Assembly (NCBI GenBank): GCA_964370855.1
Contig: CAYJMF010000065.1
Coordinates: forward strand, 1 to 27,070
Length of the DNA stretch: 27,070 bases
Direction of reading: 5' to 3'
Source of the DNA: JAKLKS01 sp964370855
GTDB taxonomy: Bacteria > Planctomycetota > JAJSAM01 > JAKLKS01
The notes under the pieces were generated by a model. The model was given only the letters and a program-made list of their open reading frames with translations. It had not been told where the DNA came from and searched no databases. The translations under genes were made by a program, and so were the position numbers. The number at the start of each line of letters is the position of its first letter. Positions within the stretch are counted from its first letter, which is position 1. This document shows, piece by piece, positions 7,846 to 15,387 of the stretch.

Positions 7846-8088
7846 TCAGGCGGTGGCGAGGGTGACGTCGATGCGCTCGTGGACCGGGGCGGTGCGGATG
7901 TCCCGGGGAAGGGGAATCCCGTCCTTGAGCAGGCTCTCGCAGAAGGCCTGGATGGCGTCGCCGGCCATCCGGCGGGCCTCCCGGAGGTTCTCCCCCTGGG
8001 TGACGCACCCCGGAAGCGCGGGGACGGTGACGACGTAGCCGCCCTCCGGCTGGGGTTCGAAGATCGCGGTGTAGCGGAGCTTCTTCAT
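7846..8088 (-). CDS. hicB: HicB-family antitoxin
   Basis: 80 residues starting MKKLRYTAIFEPQPEGG. The pattern EGGYVVTVPALPGCVTQG, then LREARRMAGDAIQAFCESLLKDGIPLP, is the degenerate RNase H-like HicB fold. There is no room for a long C-terminal DNA-binding domain, so this is the short HicB type. I reject an upstream in-frame start at 8124 because the promoter -10 box TAGATT ends 7 nt before the ATG at 8088; the transcript is probably leaderless. HicB binds and inhibits HicA. Confidence 0.92.
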   Translation of the reverse strand: MKKLRYTAIFEPQPEGGYVVTVPALPGCVTQGENLREARRMAGDAIQAFCESLLKDGIPLPRDIRTAPVHERIDVTLATA

Positions 8089-8095
8089 GGGGACC

Positions 8096-8124
8096 AATCT
8101 AGCACGTGGAGGTGCCCATGCCAC
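8096..8124 (-). promoter_or_regulatory. Promoter of hicBA
   Basis: On the minus strand GTGGCA (8124-8119), 17-nt spacer, TAGATT (8101-8096), then 7 nt to the ATG. The -35 matches TTGACA at four of six positions. The predicted transcription start is at or next to the start codon. Confidence 0.6.
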
Positions 8125-8196
8125 GGGCGGGTGCCGCCCCTCCAGGCCTGTGACCGCCCCCGCCCCCCTGAACCCTCTCCCCTCCTCCGCGCCGTC

Positions 8197-8202
8197 TAGG
8201 AT
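8197..8202 (+). promoter_or_regulatory. Possible -10 box TAGGAT upstream of the M1-type peptidase
   Basis: TAGGAT lies 68 nt before the ATG at 8271 and has the same sequence as the box before the 6446 gene. No clear -35 is seen. The gene has its own Shine-Dalgarno (gggagggagg at about 8256-8264). Confidence 0.3.
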
Positions 8203-8270
8203 CCACGGAAGAGGACGTCCCCGGACCCGCCGCGGACCCGCTCGCGGCGGCTGGCGGGAGGGAGGCGGCC

Positions 8271-10262
8271 ATGGGACGCGGCGCGGCGTTCGTTCTCGGG
8301 GTCCTCGCGGTGACGTCCGGCGGCGCCCTCGGGGCCCCGCCGCCGGGGGGACCGGACGTCGTCCGGTACGACCTCGAGGTCGCGATCCGGGAGAAGGACC
8401 TCCTCGAGACGGTGACGATCCGGGCGGAGGGGCTGGTCCCGTCGGAGTGGTCCCTCGACCTCGTCCCCGAGATGAAGGTCCTCTCGGCGGAGGCGGGCGG
8501 GAAGGCCGTCCCCTTCCGCGTCTCCGGGAGCGGCCTCCTCCTCGACCTCTCCGCCGGCGCCGGCGCCGACGGCGGCTCCTTCGCCGTCACCCTCCGCCTC
8601 GAGGGGAGCCCGCGGGAGGAGAACCGCTCCATGGGCTTCGTCCGGAGCGCCGTCGCCCCCGGCCTCGTCCACATCCGCAGCCAGGTCCCCTGGTACCCGC
8701 GCGTTCCCGACGACCCCGCCATCGTGCGCACCGTCGTGGACGCGCCCGCGAACCTCCAGGTCCGGGCGGCGGGCTCCTTCGCCCCGCCGGAGGCGAAGGG
8801 CGACCGTGCCCTCTGGACCTTCGAGACGAAGGACCCCGTGGACCGGGCGGGACTCGCGGCCGGCGCGTGGAAGTCCCTGGAGCGCCCCCGGGGCGGCGTC
8901 CTCTTCGACGCCCTGTACACCGCGGGCCACGAGAAGGGGGCCGAGGCGCTGCTCGCCGCGGCCGGGGCGGCCTTCGAGTTCTACGGGAAGCGGCTCGGCC
9001 CCCTCCCCTGGAAGCGGCTCACCCTGGTGGAGATGCCGAAGGAGTTCGGGCCCTCCAGCGGCTACTGCGAGGAGGGCTACATCCTCCTCGGCCCCGACCC
9101 CTTCGAACCGGCCGGGGCCGCGGCCTGGGTCCCGCAGGGGATCGCCCACGAGGTCGCCCACGCGTGGTGGGGCCACGCGGTCCCCGTCTCCGACTTCGCC
9201 TCCGAGTCCCTGGCGGAGTTCTCCTCGCTGCTCGCCCTCCGCGAGGCGAAGGGGGAGGAGGCCGCGCGCGGGATGCGGGAGGCGGCCGTGGTGCGCGTGG
9301 CCGCCGCCGCCGCCGCGGGCCGGGAGGCGGCCTTCGCCGACATCCGGGGGGGAGGTTCCGGCATGGACCCGGGGACCTACCGGGTCCACGCCTACGAGAA
9401 GGGGATGATGCTCCTCTCCATGGTCGAGGAGTCGGTCGGCCGCGAGGGGATGGGGAAACTGCTCTCCCGGTTCTTCGCGGAGCACCGCGGGAAGCGGGCG
9501 GGCTGGACCGATCTCCGGGCGGCGCTCGCCGCCGCCGGGTCCGAGGTCCGGACGATCCTCGATCAGTGGGAGGTCCCGGGGATCCCGACCCTCACGGTGG
9601 AGTTCACGGCGAAGAAGGCCGGCTCCTCCTGGGCCGTGAGCGGCCGCCTCGTCCAGACGGGCACGAAGACCCCCTTCCGGATGGAGGTCCCCGTGGCGGC
9701 GGACGGCGGCGGGAAGAGGGTGGCGACCACGGTCCGGATGAAGGGGGCCGAGGCCTCCTTCACCCTCAAGACCCCCGCGGAGCCGATCGCGGTGACCGTG
9801 GACCCGGACTGGCTCCTGCTGGCGGACCGCCGGGGGGCCGGGGCGGCGGACCCGGCGAAGGCCTACGAGGAGGCGCTGGTCGTGGTCAACGATCCCGGGG
9901 AGGCGGACCCGGGGAAGCTCGAGGAGGCCATGGGGAAGCTCCGGGCGGTGCTGGCCGCGGGGCAGAACCAGGGCGCCTGCCACGTCGGGATCGGGCGCTG
10001 CCTCTTCCGCCTCGGGAAGCTCGACGAGGCGCGGGAGGAGCTGGAGGCGGGGCTGCGCATCGGCGGCTTCGGCCCCTTCTTCCGGAGCTGGGCGCAACTG
10101 CGGCTCGGCTGCATCGCCGACCTCGGGAAGAAGCGGGAGGAGGCGGTCTCCCGTTACGAGGCGGTCCTCGCCCTCCCCGACGCCGGGAACCTCAAGTTCC
10201 AGAAGGGCCGGGCGCGGGCGTTCCTCGAGCGGCCCTACCGGGGGTACGCGGTCGACAAGTGA
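8271..10262 (+). CDS. Secreted M1-type zinc metallopeptidase with C-terminal repeat module
   Basis: 663 residues with a signal peptide (about 1-21). The N-terminal beta domain (about 28-205) resembles the aminopeptidase N saddle. The catalytic domain has HEVAH (293-297) followed by exactly 18 residues and Glu316, the HEXXH-X18-E site of family M1 (gluzincin). Tyr375 in RVHAYEKG fits the family's catalytic Tyr. A clear GAMEN exopeptidase motif is missing, so aminopeptidase activity is not assured. After a beta region (440-515), residues 532-663 form a helical TPR-like module that also ends the next protein. The stop codon overlaps the GTG of that sigma factor gene (GTGA), so the two are translationally coupled. 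It should act outside the cytoplasm. Confidence 0.85.
   Translation: MGRGAAFVLGVLAVTSGGALGAPPPGGPDVVRYDLEVAIREKDLLETVTIRAEGLVPSEWSLDLVPEMKVLSAEAGGKAVPFRVSGSGLLLDLSAGAGADGGSFAVTLRLEGSPREENRSMGFVRSAVAPGLVHIRSQVPWYPRVPDDPAIVRTVVDAPANLQVRAAGSFAPPEAKGDRALWTFETKDPVDRAGLAAGAWKSLERPRGGVLFDALYTAGHEKGAEALLAAAGAAFEFYGKRLGPLPWKRLTLVEMPKEFGPSSGYCEEGYILLGPDPFEPAGAAAWVPQGIAHEVAHAWWGHAVPVSDFASESLAEFSSLLALREAKGEEAARGMREAAVVRVAAAAAAGREAAFADIRGGGSGMDPGTYRVHAYEKGMMLLSMVEESVGREGMGKLLSRFFAEHRGKRAGWTDLRAALAAAGSEVRTILDQWEVPGIPTLTVEFTAKKAGSSWAVSGRLVQTGTKTPFRMEVPVAADGGGKRVATTVRMKGAEASFTLKTPAEPIAVTVDPDWLLLADRRGAGAADPAKAYEEALVVVNDPGEADPGKLEEAMGKLRAVLAAGQNQGACHVGIGRCLFRLGKLDEAREELEAGLRIGGFGPFFRSWAQLRLGCIADLGKKREEAVSRYEAVLALPDAGNLKFQKGRARAFLERPYRGYAVDK
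9864..10259 (+). repeat. Duplicated 132-residue module, copy 1 (peptidase C-terminus)
   Basis: Residues 532-663 of the M1-type protein. They align without gaps to residues 304-435 of the sigma factor. About 80 of 132 residues are identical by hand, with blocks VGIGRCLFRLG and RLGCIADL and the shared end YRGYA-[VL]-D-[KR]. The pattern of paired helices looks TPR-like. Confidence 0.9.
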
Positions 10263-11566
10263 GCGACGCCGGGATCCCGCTCGAGTCGCTGCTCTCCCAC
10301 CGGGAGTGGGTGCGGCGGGTGGCACGCGCCCTCGTGGCGGACGCCGCCGACGCGGAGGACCTGGAACAGGAGACCTGGCTCCGCGCCCTGGAGCACCGCC
10401 CTCGGACCGGGGGGGCGGTGAAGGGGTGGCTCCGCACGGTGATGCGGCGGGCCGCCGTGGACCAGCACCGGTCGAGGGAGCGGCGACGGCGGCGCGAGAT
10501 GGAGGCGGTTCCCCCGGGACCCGCGGTCCCGACGGCGGATCTCGTGGCCGAGGCGGAGACGCACCGGCGGGTCGTGGAGGCGGTGATGGGGCTGGAGGAG
10601 CCCTGCCGGTCCGCCGTCGTGCTCCACTACTTCCACGGCCTCACCGCGGCCGCCGTCGCCGCCCGCGAGGGGGTCCCCGAGGAGACGGTGCGGACCCGCC
10701 TCCGTCGGGCCAGGGCGCGGCTCCGGGAGCGGCTCGACGGGGAGAGCGGCGGCGACGGGCGGGCCTGGGCAGTGGCGTTCCTGCCCCTCCTCCGCGGATC
10801 CGCGCCGGAGGCGGCGGGGGCCGGGGCGGGATTCTCCCTCGCGACGGTCGGCGCGGCGGCGGCGGTGGTGGTGGTGGTCGGGGTCGCGGGCGGGGTCGCG
10901 CTGCTCGGGGGCGGAGGCTGGGAGCGGGCGGAAGGGGAGGTAGTGGGCGCGCTCTCCGGGGCCGACGGGGGGAGGGGAGGTGTGACCAAGGCGGTTCCCC
11001 CGGGGAGGGGAGACGGGGCCGCGGATTTCCACCGGCCGCAACCCGGAGTGCCCTCGTCCCCGGCCAGGCCCCCCTTCCGCGACGATGCCGAGGAGCCCGG
11101 TGGATCGGTCCCGGCGGCCGCGCCTGCCGCGCCTCCCGCGGGGGCGCCCGCGGAGGACGCGGCGTCCTTCGAGGAGGCCTTCGCCATCGTGAACAACCCG
11201 GGGGACGCGGATCCGGCCCACCTCGACCGGGCCCTGGAACTCCTCCGCGGGCTCGTGGCCGCCGGACAGCGGGAAGGCCAGTGCCGGGTCGGCATCGGGC
11301 GCTGCCTCTTCCGTCTCGGCAGGCTCGACGAGGCGAAGGTCGCGCTGGAGGAGGGGCTCGGGTGGGGCGGGTTCGGCCCCTTCACGCGCTCCTGGGCCTG
11401 GCTCCGCCTCGGCTGCATCGCCGACCTCGCGGGGCGGCGGCAGGAGGCCATGACGTGGTACGGGTCGGTCCTCGCCCTCGAGGAGGCGCCCGAACTCGAC
11501 CATCAGAAGCGGATGGCGCGGCGGCTCCGCGAGCGGTCCTACCGGGGGTACGCGCTGGATCGGTGA
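10259..11566 (+). CDS. Membrane-anchored ECF sigma factor with C-terminal TPR-like module
   Basis: 435 residues. Sigma region 2 is at about 8-76 (LLSHREWVRRVARALVADAADAEDLEQETWLRALEH), with the ECF-type QETWLRA block. Region 4 is at about 100-158 (AVVLHYFHGLTAAAVAAREGVPEETVRTRLRRAR). Then comes a linker DGESGGDGRAWAVAFLPLLR, a Gly/Ala/Val-rich membrane helix (about 192-217), a Pro-rich spacer (about 245-300) and the 132-residue module. With the sigma part in the cytoplasm, the module would be outside, in the same compartment as the secreted peptidase. The GTG start overlaps the upstream stop. No anti-sigma gene is seen nearby, so the extension itself may hold the regulatory function. Such long-tailed ECF factors are known from Planctomycetes. 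Confidence 0.85.
   Translation: MSDAGIPLESLLSHREWVRRVARALVADAADAEDLEQETWLRALEHRPRTGGAVKGWLRTVMRRAAVDQHRSRERRRRREMEAVPPGPAVPTADLVAEAETHRRVVEAVMGLEEPCRSAVVLHYFHGLTAAAVAAREGVPEETVRTRLRRARARLRERLDGESGGDGRAWAVAFLPLLRGSAPEAAGAGAGFSLATVGAAAAVVVVVGVAGGVALLGGGGWERAEGEVVGALSGADGGRGGVTKAVPPGRGDGAADFHRPQPGVPSSPARPPFRDDAEEPGGSVPAAAPAAPPAGAPAEDAASFEEAFAIVNNPGDADPAHLDRALELLRGLVAAGQREGQCRVGIGRCLFRLGRLDEAKVALEEGLGWGGFGPFTRSWAWLRLGCIADLAGRRQEAMTWYGSVLALEEAPELDHQKRMARRLRERSYRGYALDR
11168..11563 (+). repeat. Duplicated 132-residue module, copy 2 (sigma factor C-terminus)
   Basis: Residues 304-435 of the sigma factor; gap-free counterpart of the module at 9864-10259. Both copies are C-terminal and both follow a flexible or beta region. 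Confidence 0.9.
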
Positions 11567-11640
11567 AGGCAGGGGATGGGGCGGGAGGTGTTTCCCGGAG
11601 CCCTCGGCCCGGGACCCGGAATCGTGTGCTCCCCGCCGCC

Positions 11641-11652
11641 TGAACCGGTTCA
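11641..11652. promoter_or_regulatory. 12-bp palindrome TGAACCGGTTCA
   Basis: A perfect palindrome 24 nt upstream of the ATG of the second sigma gene, in the 109-nt gap between the two sigma genes. It contains GAAC, which resembles ECF -35 elements, but I cannot place a matching -10. It is a possible operator. Confidence 0.35.
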
Positions 11653-11662
11653 CACTCGGCAT

Positions 11663-11682
11663 CCGGCATACACCCATGCCGG
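11663..11682 (+). promoter_or_regulatory. Hairpin enclosing the ATG of the second sigma gene
   Basis: ccggcat (11663-11669) pairs with atgccgg (11676-11682) around a 6-nt loop, so the ATG at 11676 lies in the stem. This could limit initiation there, or mean that the in-frame GTG at 11694 (with ggggga upstream) is the real start. Confidence 0.4.
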
Positions 11683-14600
11683 GGGAACGCAACGTGAACG
11701 GCTTTCGCATCGAGGACCTCCTGGTCCATCGCGAGTGGGTGGCACGCCTCGCCCGCGCACTCGTCCGGTCCGACGCCGACGCGGGGGACGCGGAGCAGGA
11801 GGTCTGGCTCCGTGCCCTGGAGCACCCGCCGGCGGAGACCCCCAGGTCTCCCCGGGCCTGGCTGCGCACCCTCCTGCGGTTCACCGCCGTGGATCGCCTC
11901 CGCGCCGACGCCACCCGCCGCCGCCACGAGGTGGCCGCCGCCCGTCCCGATCGCGTGGAGGATTCCCCCTCCGACCTCGTCGCGCGCGCCGAGACCCTCG
12001 ATCGACTCGTCCATGCGGTACTCGACCTTCCGGAGCCCTACCGGGAGACCATCCTGCTCCGTTTCTTCGAGGACCTCGGCCCGGGGGACATCGCCGCGCG
12101 TCGGGGCATCCCCGTCGAGACCGTGCGGACCCGGGTCCGGCGGGGTGTCGCGCTCCTGAGGGAGCGCTTCGACGGGGAGAGCGGAGGGAACCGGAAGGAG
12201 TGGAGCCTCCTCCTGCTCCCGCTTCTGCGGAGACCCGGGCCGCCGGTGGCGATGGCGGGAGCCGGGGCGGCGGTCGTTCTCGGAGGTGTCCTCATGGCGA
12301 AGAAGGCCGTCGCGGCCGGTGTCGTCGTCGTTCTGGGGCTCGCCGCCTGGTTGTTCCTCCGGGAGGTGGGGCCCGTGGGGGGAGATGGCGGGAGCGGCGC
12401 ACCTTCGGCGTCCGCCTCCCGCACCCCGTCGGCGCCGACCCCGGTGGACCCGAAGGGGGTGGACCTTCCGCCGTCCGCCCCCCGTGCGTCTTCCCCGGGG
12501 CCGCGGATCGTGGGCCTCGTCGTCGATCCCGAAGGTGCGGGCATCGCCGGGGCCGCCGTGGTCGCGATCCCCGAGCGGGAGGGCCAGAGCATCTCCGGCA
12601 TCCCCCTCGACGCCGTCGGTATCGACGCCGGCCCGGGGACCGCCGTGGCGGCGGACGCCGGGGGACGGTTCTCGCTGGCGCTGGAGGAGGGGGTTCCCCT
12701 CGTCCGCATCGGCGTGCGCGCCCCGGGATTCGCCCCGCGTGTGGCCGGCCCGGCGAGGCCCGGCGAGGATCTGCGCCTGGTCCTCTCCCGCGAAGCCGTC
12801 CTCGAGGGAACCGTTCGCGACCGCGATGGACGGCCCGTGGAGGGCGCCTGCCTCCGGTTCTCCTGCGTCCTCACCACGGGGATCCGGGCCCGGGCCGAGG
12901 CCCTCTCCGGCCCCGATGGCGGGTATCGCCTCACGGGGCTCCCGACGGACCCGGGCGTCGGCATTCGGGGGGCGCTGACCGCGGTCCTCGACGTGCGGGC
13001 CGATGGGTTCGCCCCGCTTCTCCTCGGGAACCTCTCCTATCTCCGCCTCCTCCCTTCCCTCGGGCCGGGACGGGTCTCCCGCCTCGACCTCGTCCTCCTC
13101 CGCGGCCTCCGGATCCTCGGGAAGGTGGTGGAGGAGGCGACCGGTGATCCGGTGCCCGGCGCCTCCGTCGCCTTCCTCTCCTTCGAATCGTCCATGATCA
13201 TGGCCGACGCGACCTCCGCTGCGGATCCCCGATTCCTGGCGCGGGCGGTGTCCAGCCCCGACGGGACCTTCGTCCTGGAGCACCTTCCCGTGGAGGGGCC
13301 CCAGGGGGTGATGGTCAACAGCAAGGTTCCCATCGGGTTCGTCGGTGCATGGAAGGACGGGTGGAGCCTCGGCACCGCCCGCATTCCCGTGCGCGGGGAC
13401 GGGGAGACCCTCGATGTGACGGTGTCCCTGCTCCAGGCGGCGGTCGTGGAGGGGCGGGTCGTGGACGCGCGGGGCGCCCCGGCCGCAGGGATCTTCGTGG
13501 CGGCGTCCTCGGGAGAGGGAGCCCCGGGAGTCCAGGGAGCCGCGCACATGTTCGGGACCTCCATGCCGGAGGCGGGTTTCCCCTCTGGATTCGCATGGAC
13601 CGGGCGGGACGGTCGGTTCCGGGTCGGCGGGGTGCCTCTCGACGGAGGAGTTCCGGCGGCGGGGAGGGTCGGGGCCCAGCGGCGGGCGGACCGCGGTTAC
13701 GGGGGGCGGTGGGACGCGGTCGCCCCGGTCGATCTGCGTCCCGGGGAGACGACGGTGGTCGGCGACCTCGCGCTCCCGGATCCCGATCCGGCGGCCCTCG
13801 TTCCCTTCCTCGTCGTGGACGGCGAGGGACGCGGCATCGCGGGGGCCTCCCTCCGGCGGGAGGACCTGGGGTACGACCCCTCGGGAGGCTGGAGGAGCGA
13901 CGGGACGGGACGGTGTCTCATACCGCGGGAGTACCTCCGGAAGAAGTCGCTGCGGCAGGCGGATGGCGAGGTCGAGACCGGAGGGGGTCCCGGGGAGGAC
14001 TCACTTCGCGCACTCACCGTGCAGGCGCGCGGTTTCGCGTCCGTACGGGTCCCCGTGACCCCGGAGATCCTCCGCGAGGGGACGTCGGCGGATGAGGTCC
14101 GCGTGGTTCTCGCGACCGGAGGGCGGATCGGTGGGAGGGTGCTCGACGGAGCGGGGAATCCGTTGGCAGGGGCGGAGGTCGCGATCCTCGACGGGACGGC
14201 GGCCCTCGATGCCATCGGAACGGAGAAGCCGCCCCTCAAGCCGGACGGGACGTCGGCCCTCCTCGGCTCGGCACGGACGGCGGCGGACGGCTCCTTCCTC
14301 ATCGAGGATCTGCCCGATGGAGCCTGCCATGTCACGGCGCGCGTGATGGAGGCGGCGGGGCCCTCCGACTTCCGCCCCCGGGTCGCGGCCCAGGGGACGG
14401 CCACCCCGGTGGCGCCGGGGGCGCTGGACGTGGAGCTGGTCCTGGCCCTCTCGACATCCCCGGGAGCGGTCGTGGAGGTGGTGGTGCGCGCCGTGGACAC
14501 GGGACTGCCGGTGGACGGGGCCTCGGCCCGGTTGTCCGGGGCGGACCGCGGGTTCACGGGGACGGCGACGGCCCCGGGCAGGATCCGGTTCGAGGGAGTG

Positions 14601-15251
14601 CCGGCAGGGGAGTGGCGGGTGATTGTGGAGGCGCGCGGCTTCGGCCGAGGCTCAGCCCTCGTCGAGGTGCGGGAGGGGACGGTGCCGGCCGCCATCGAGG
14701 TTCAGGTCGTCCGTGGGGCGACGGTGACGGGGACGGTGGTGCCGCAGGACGGGGGCGCCGCAGAAGGGGGACGGGTCTACTTCTTCCCCGTGACGGCGGG
14801 AGACGCGCTCGAGACGAGCCTGTCGGGGGAGGTGGAGAAGGACGGTTTGTTCCGGGTGGAGGGCGTTCCTCCGGGAGCCTATCGGCCGCTCGCTCTCTGG
14901 GCGGGGCGTACGCGCCGGTCCCTCGTTCCCGGGGGCGGGGTCCTCCTGCGCGTGGAGGAGGGGGAGAGGGAGGTACGGTTTCCGCTCGTGGCGGTGCCGG
15001 CGGGGACGCTGGTGGTCCGTGGGGAGGACACGGCGAAGGAGAGGGGGCCGGGGCGGCTCGTGGTGACGGGCTCTTCCGGCGTCGTCCAGGCCGACCTCCG
15101 GGTCGAGGTGGGGCCCGGGAGGACCTCGCTGTTCGCTTCCTACCTCCTGCCGGGTTCCTACGACGTGCGGGTGGAGACCCCCGGAGGTTCCTCGACCACC
15201 GATGCCGTCGTGCGCGAGGGGGGGGAGACCGTCGCCGTCGTCGGGCGGTGA
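11676..15251 (+). CDS. Membrane-anchored ECF sigma factor with about eight carboxypeptidase-regulatory-like modules
   Basis: 1191 residues. Sigma region 2 is at about 12-82 and region 4 at about 108-166 (YRETILLRFFEDLGPGDIAARRGIPVETVRTRVRRG). The linker DGESGGNRKEWSLLLLPLLR matches the one in the neighbouring sigma factor. Two hydrophobic stretches follow (about 190-207 and 211-228). The rest is a chain of beta modules starting near residues 277, 373, 478, 588, 708, 815, 930 and 1015. Each has the form GxVxDxxGxPVxGAxV...DGxFxLxxLPxGxYxV of carboxypeptidase-regulatory-like (transthyretin-like) domains. The sigma part should be cytoplasmic and the modules extracytoplasmic, as sensors or anchors. 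It is most likely a paralogue of the upstream sigma gene with a different tail. The start could be ATG 11676 or GTG 11694. Confidence 0.85.
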   Translation: MPGERNVNGFRIEDLLVHREWVARLARALVRSDADAGDAEQEVWLRALEHPPAETPRSPRAWLRTLLRFTAVDRLRADATRRRHEVAAARPDRVEDSPSDLVARAETLDRLVHAVLDLPEPYRETILLRFFEDLGPGDIAARRGIPVETVRTRVRRGVALLRERFDGESGGNRKEWSLLLLPLLRRPGPPVAMAGAGAAVVLGGVLMAKKAVAAGVVVVLGLAAWLFLREVGPVGGDGGSGAPSASASRTPSAPTPVDPKGVDLPPSAPRASSPGPRIVGLVVDPEGAGIAGAAVVAIPEREGQSISGIPLDAVGIDAGPGTAVAADAGGRFSLALEEGVPLVRIGVRAPGFAPRVAGPARPGEDLRLVLSREAVLEGTVRDRDGRPVEGACLRFSCVLTTGIRARAEALSGPDGGYRLTGLPTDPGVGIRGALTAVLDVRADGFAPLLLGNLSYLRLLPSLGPGRVSRLDLVLLRGLRILGKVVEEATGDPVPGASVAFLSFESSMIMADATSAADPRFLARAVSSPDGTFVLEHLPVEGPQGVMVNSKVPIGFVGAWKDGWSLGTARIPVRGDGETLDVTVSLLQAAVVEGRVVDARGAPAAGIFVAASSGEGAPGVQGAAHMFGTSMPEAGFPSGFAWTGRDGRFRVGGVPLDGGVPAAGRVGAQRRADRGYGGRWDAVAPVDLRPGETTVVGDLALPDPDPAALVPFLVVDGEGRGIAGASLRREDLGYDPSGGWRSDGTGRCLIPREYLRKKSLRQADGEVETGGGPGEDSLRALTVQARGFASVRVPVTPEILREGTSADEVRVVLATGGRIGGRVLDGAGNPLAGAEVAILDGTAALDAIGTEKPPLKPDGTSALLGSARTAADGSFLIEDLPDGACHVTARVMEAAGPSDFRPRVAAQGTATPVAPGALDVELVLALSTSPGAVVEVVVRAVDTGLPVDGASARLSGADRGFTGTATAPGRIRFEGVPAGEWRVIVEARGFGRGSALVEVREGTVPAAIEVQVVRGATVTGTVVPQDGGAAEGGRVYFFPVTAGDALETSLSGEVEKDGLFRVEGVPPGAYRPLALWAGRTRRSLVPGGGVLLRVEEGEREVRFPLVAVPAGTLVVRGEDTAKERGPGRLVVTGSSGVVQADLRVEVGPGRTSLFASYLLPGSYDVRVETPGGSSTTDAVVREGGETVAVVGR

Positions 15252-15387
15252 CGGGGAGACGTCCGCTCACGCCCCCGTACCGCTTTTCCGAGACGGATCC
15301 CGCCCCAAAACCGCGAGAATCGACGGGTCCGGCCCCCGAGGCCCGGGTCTTCCCCATGGAGTGGGCGAGGCCCCGAAGGGAACTTCC

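Noticed and set aside
15315..15320. GAGAAT as a -10 box for the glycogen operon
   Set aside because: No -35 at a suitable distance, and the hexamer lacks the leading T. The operon may be read from further upstream.
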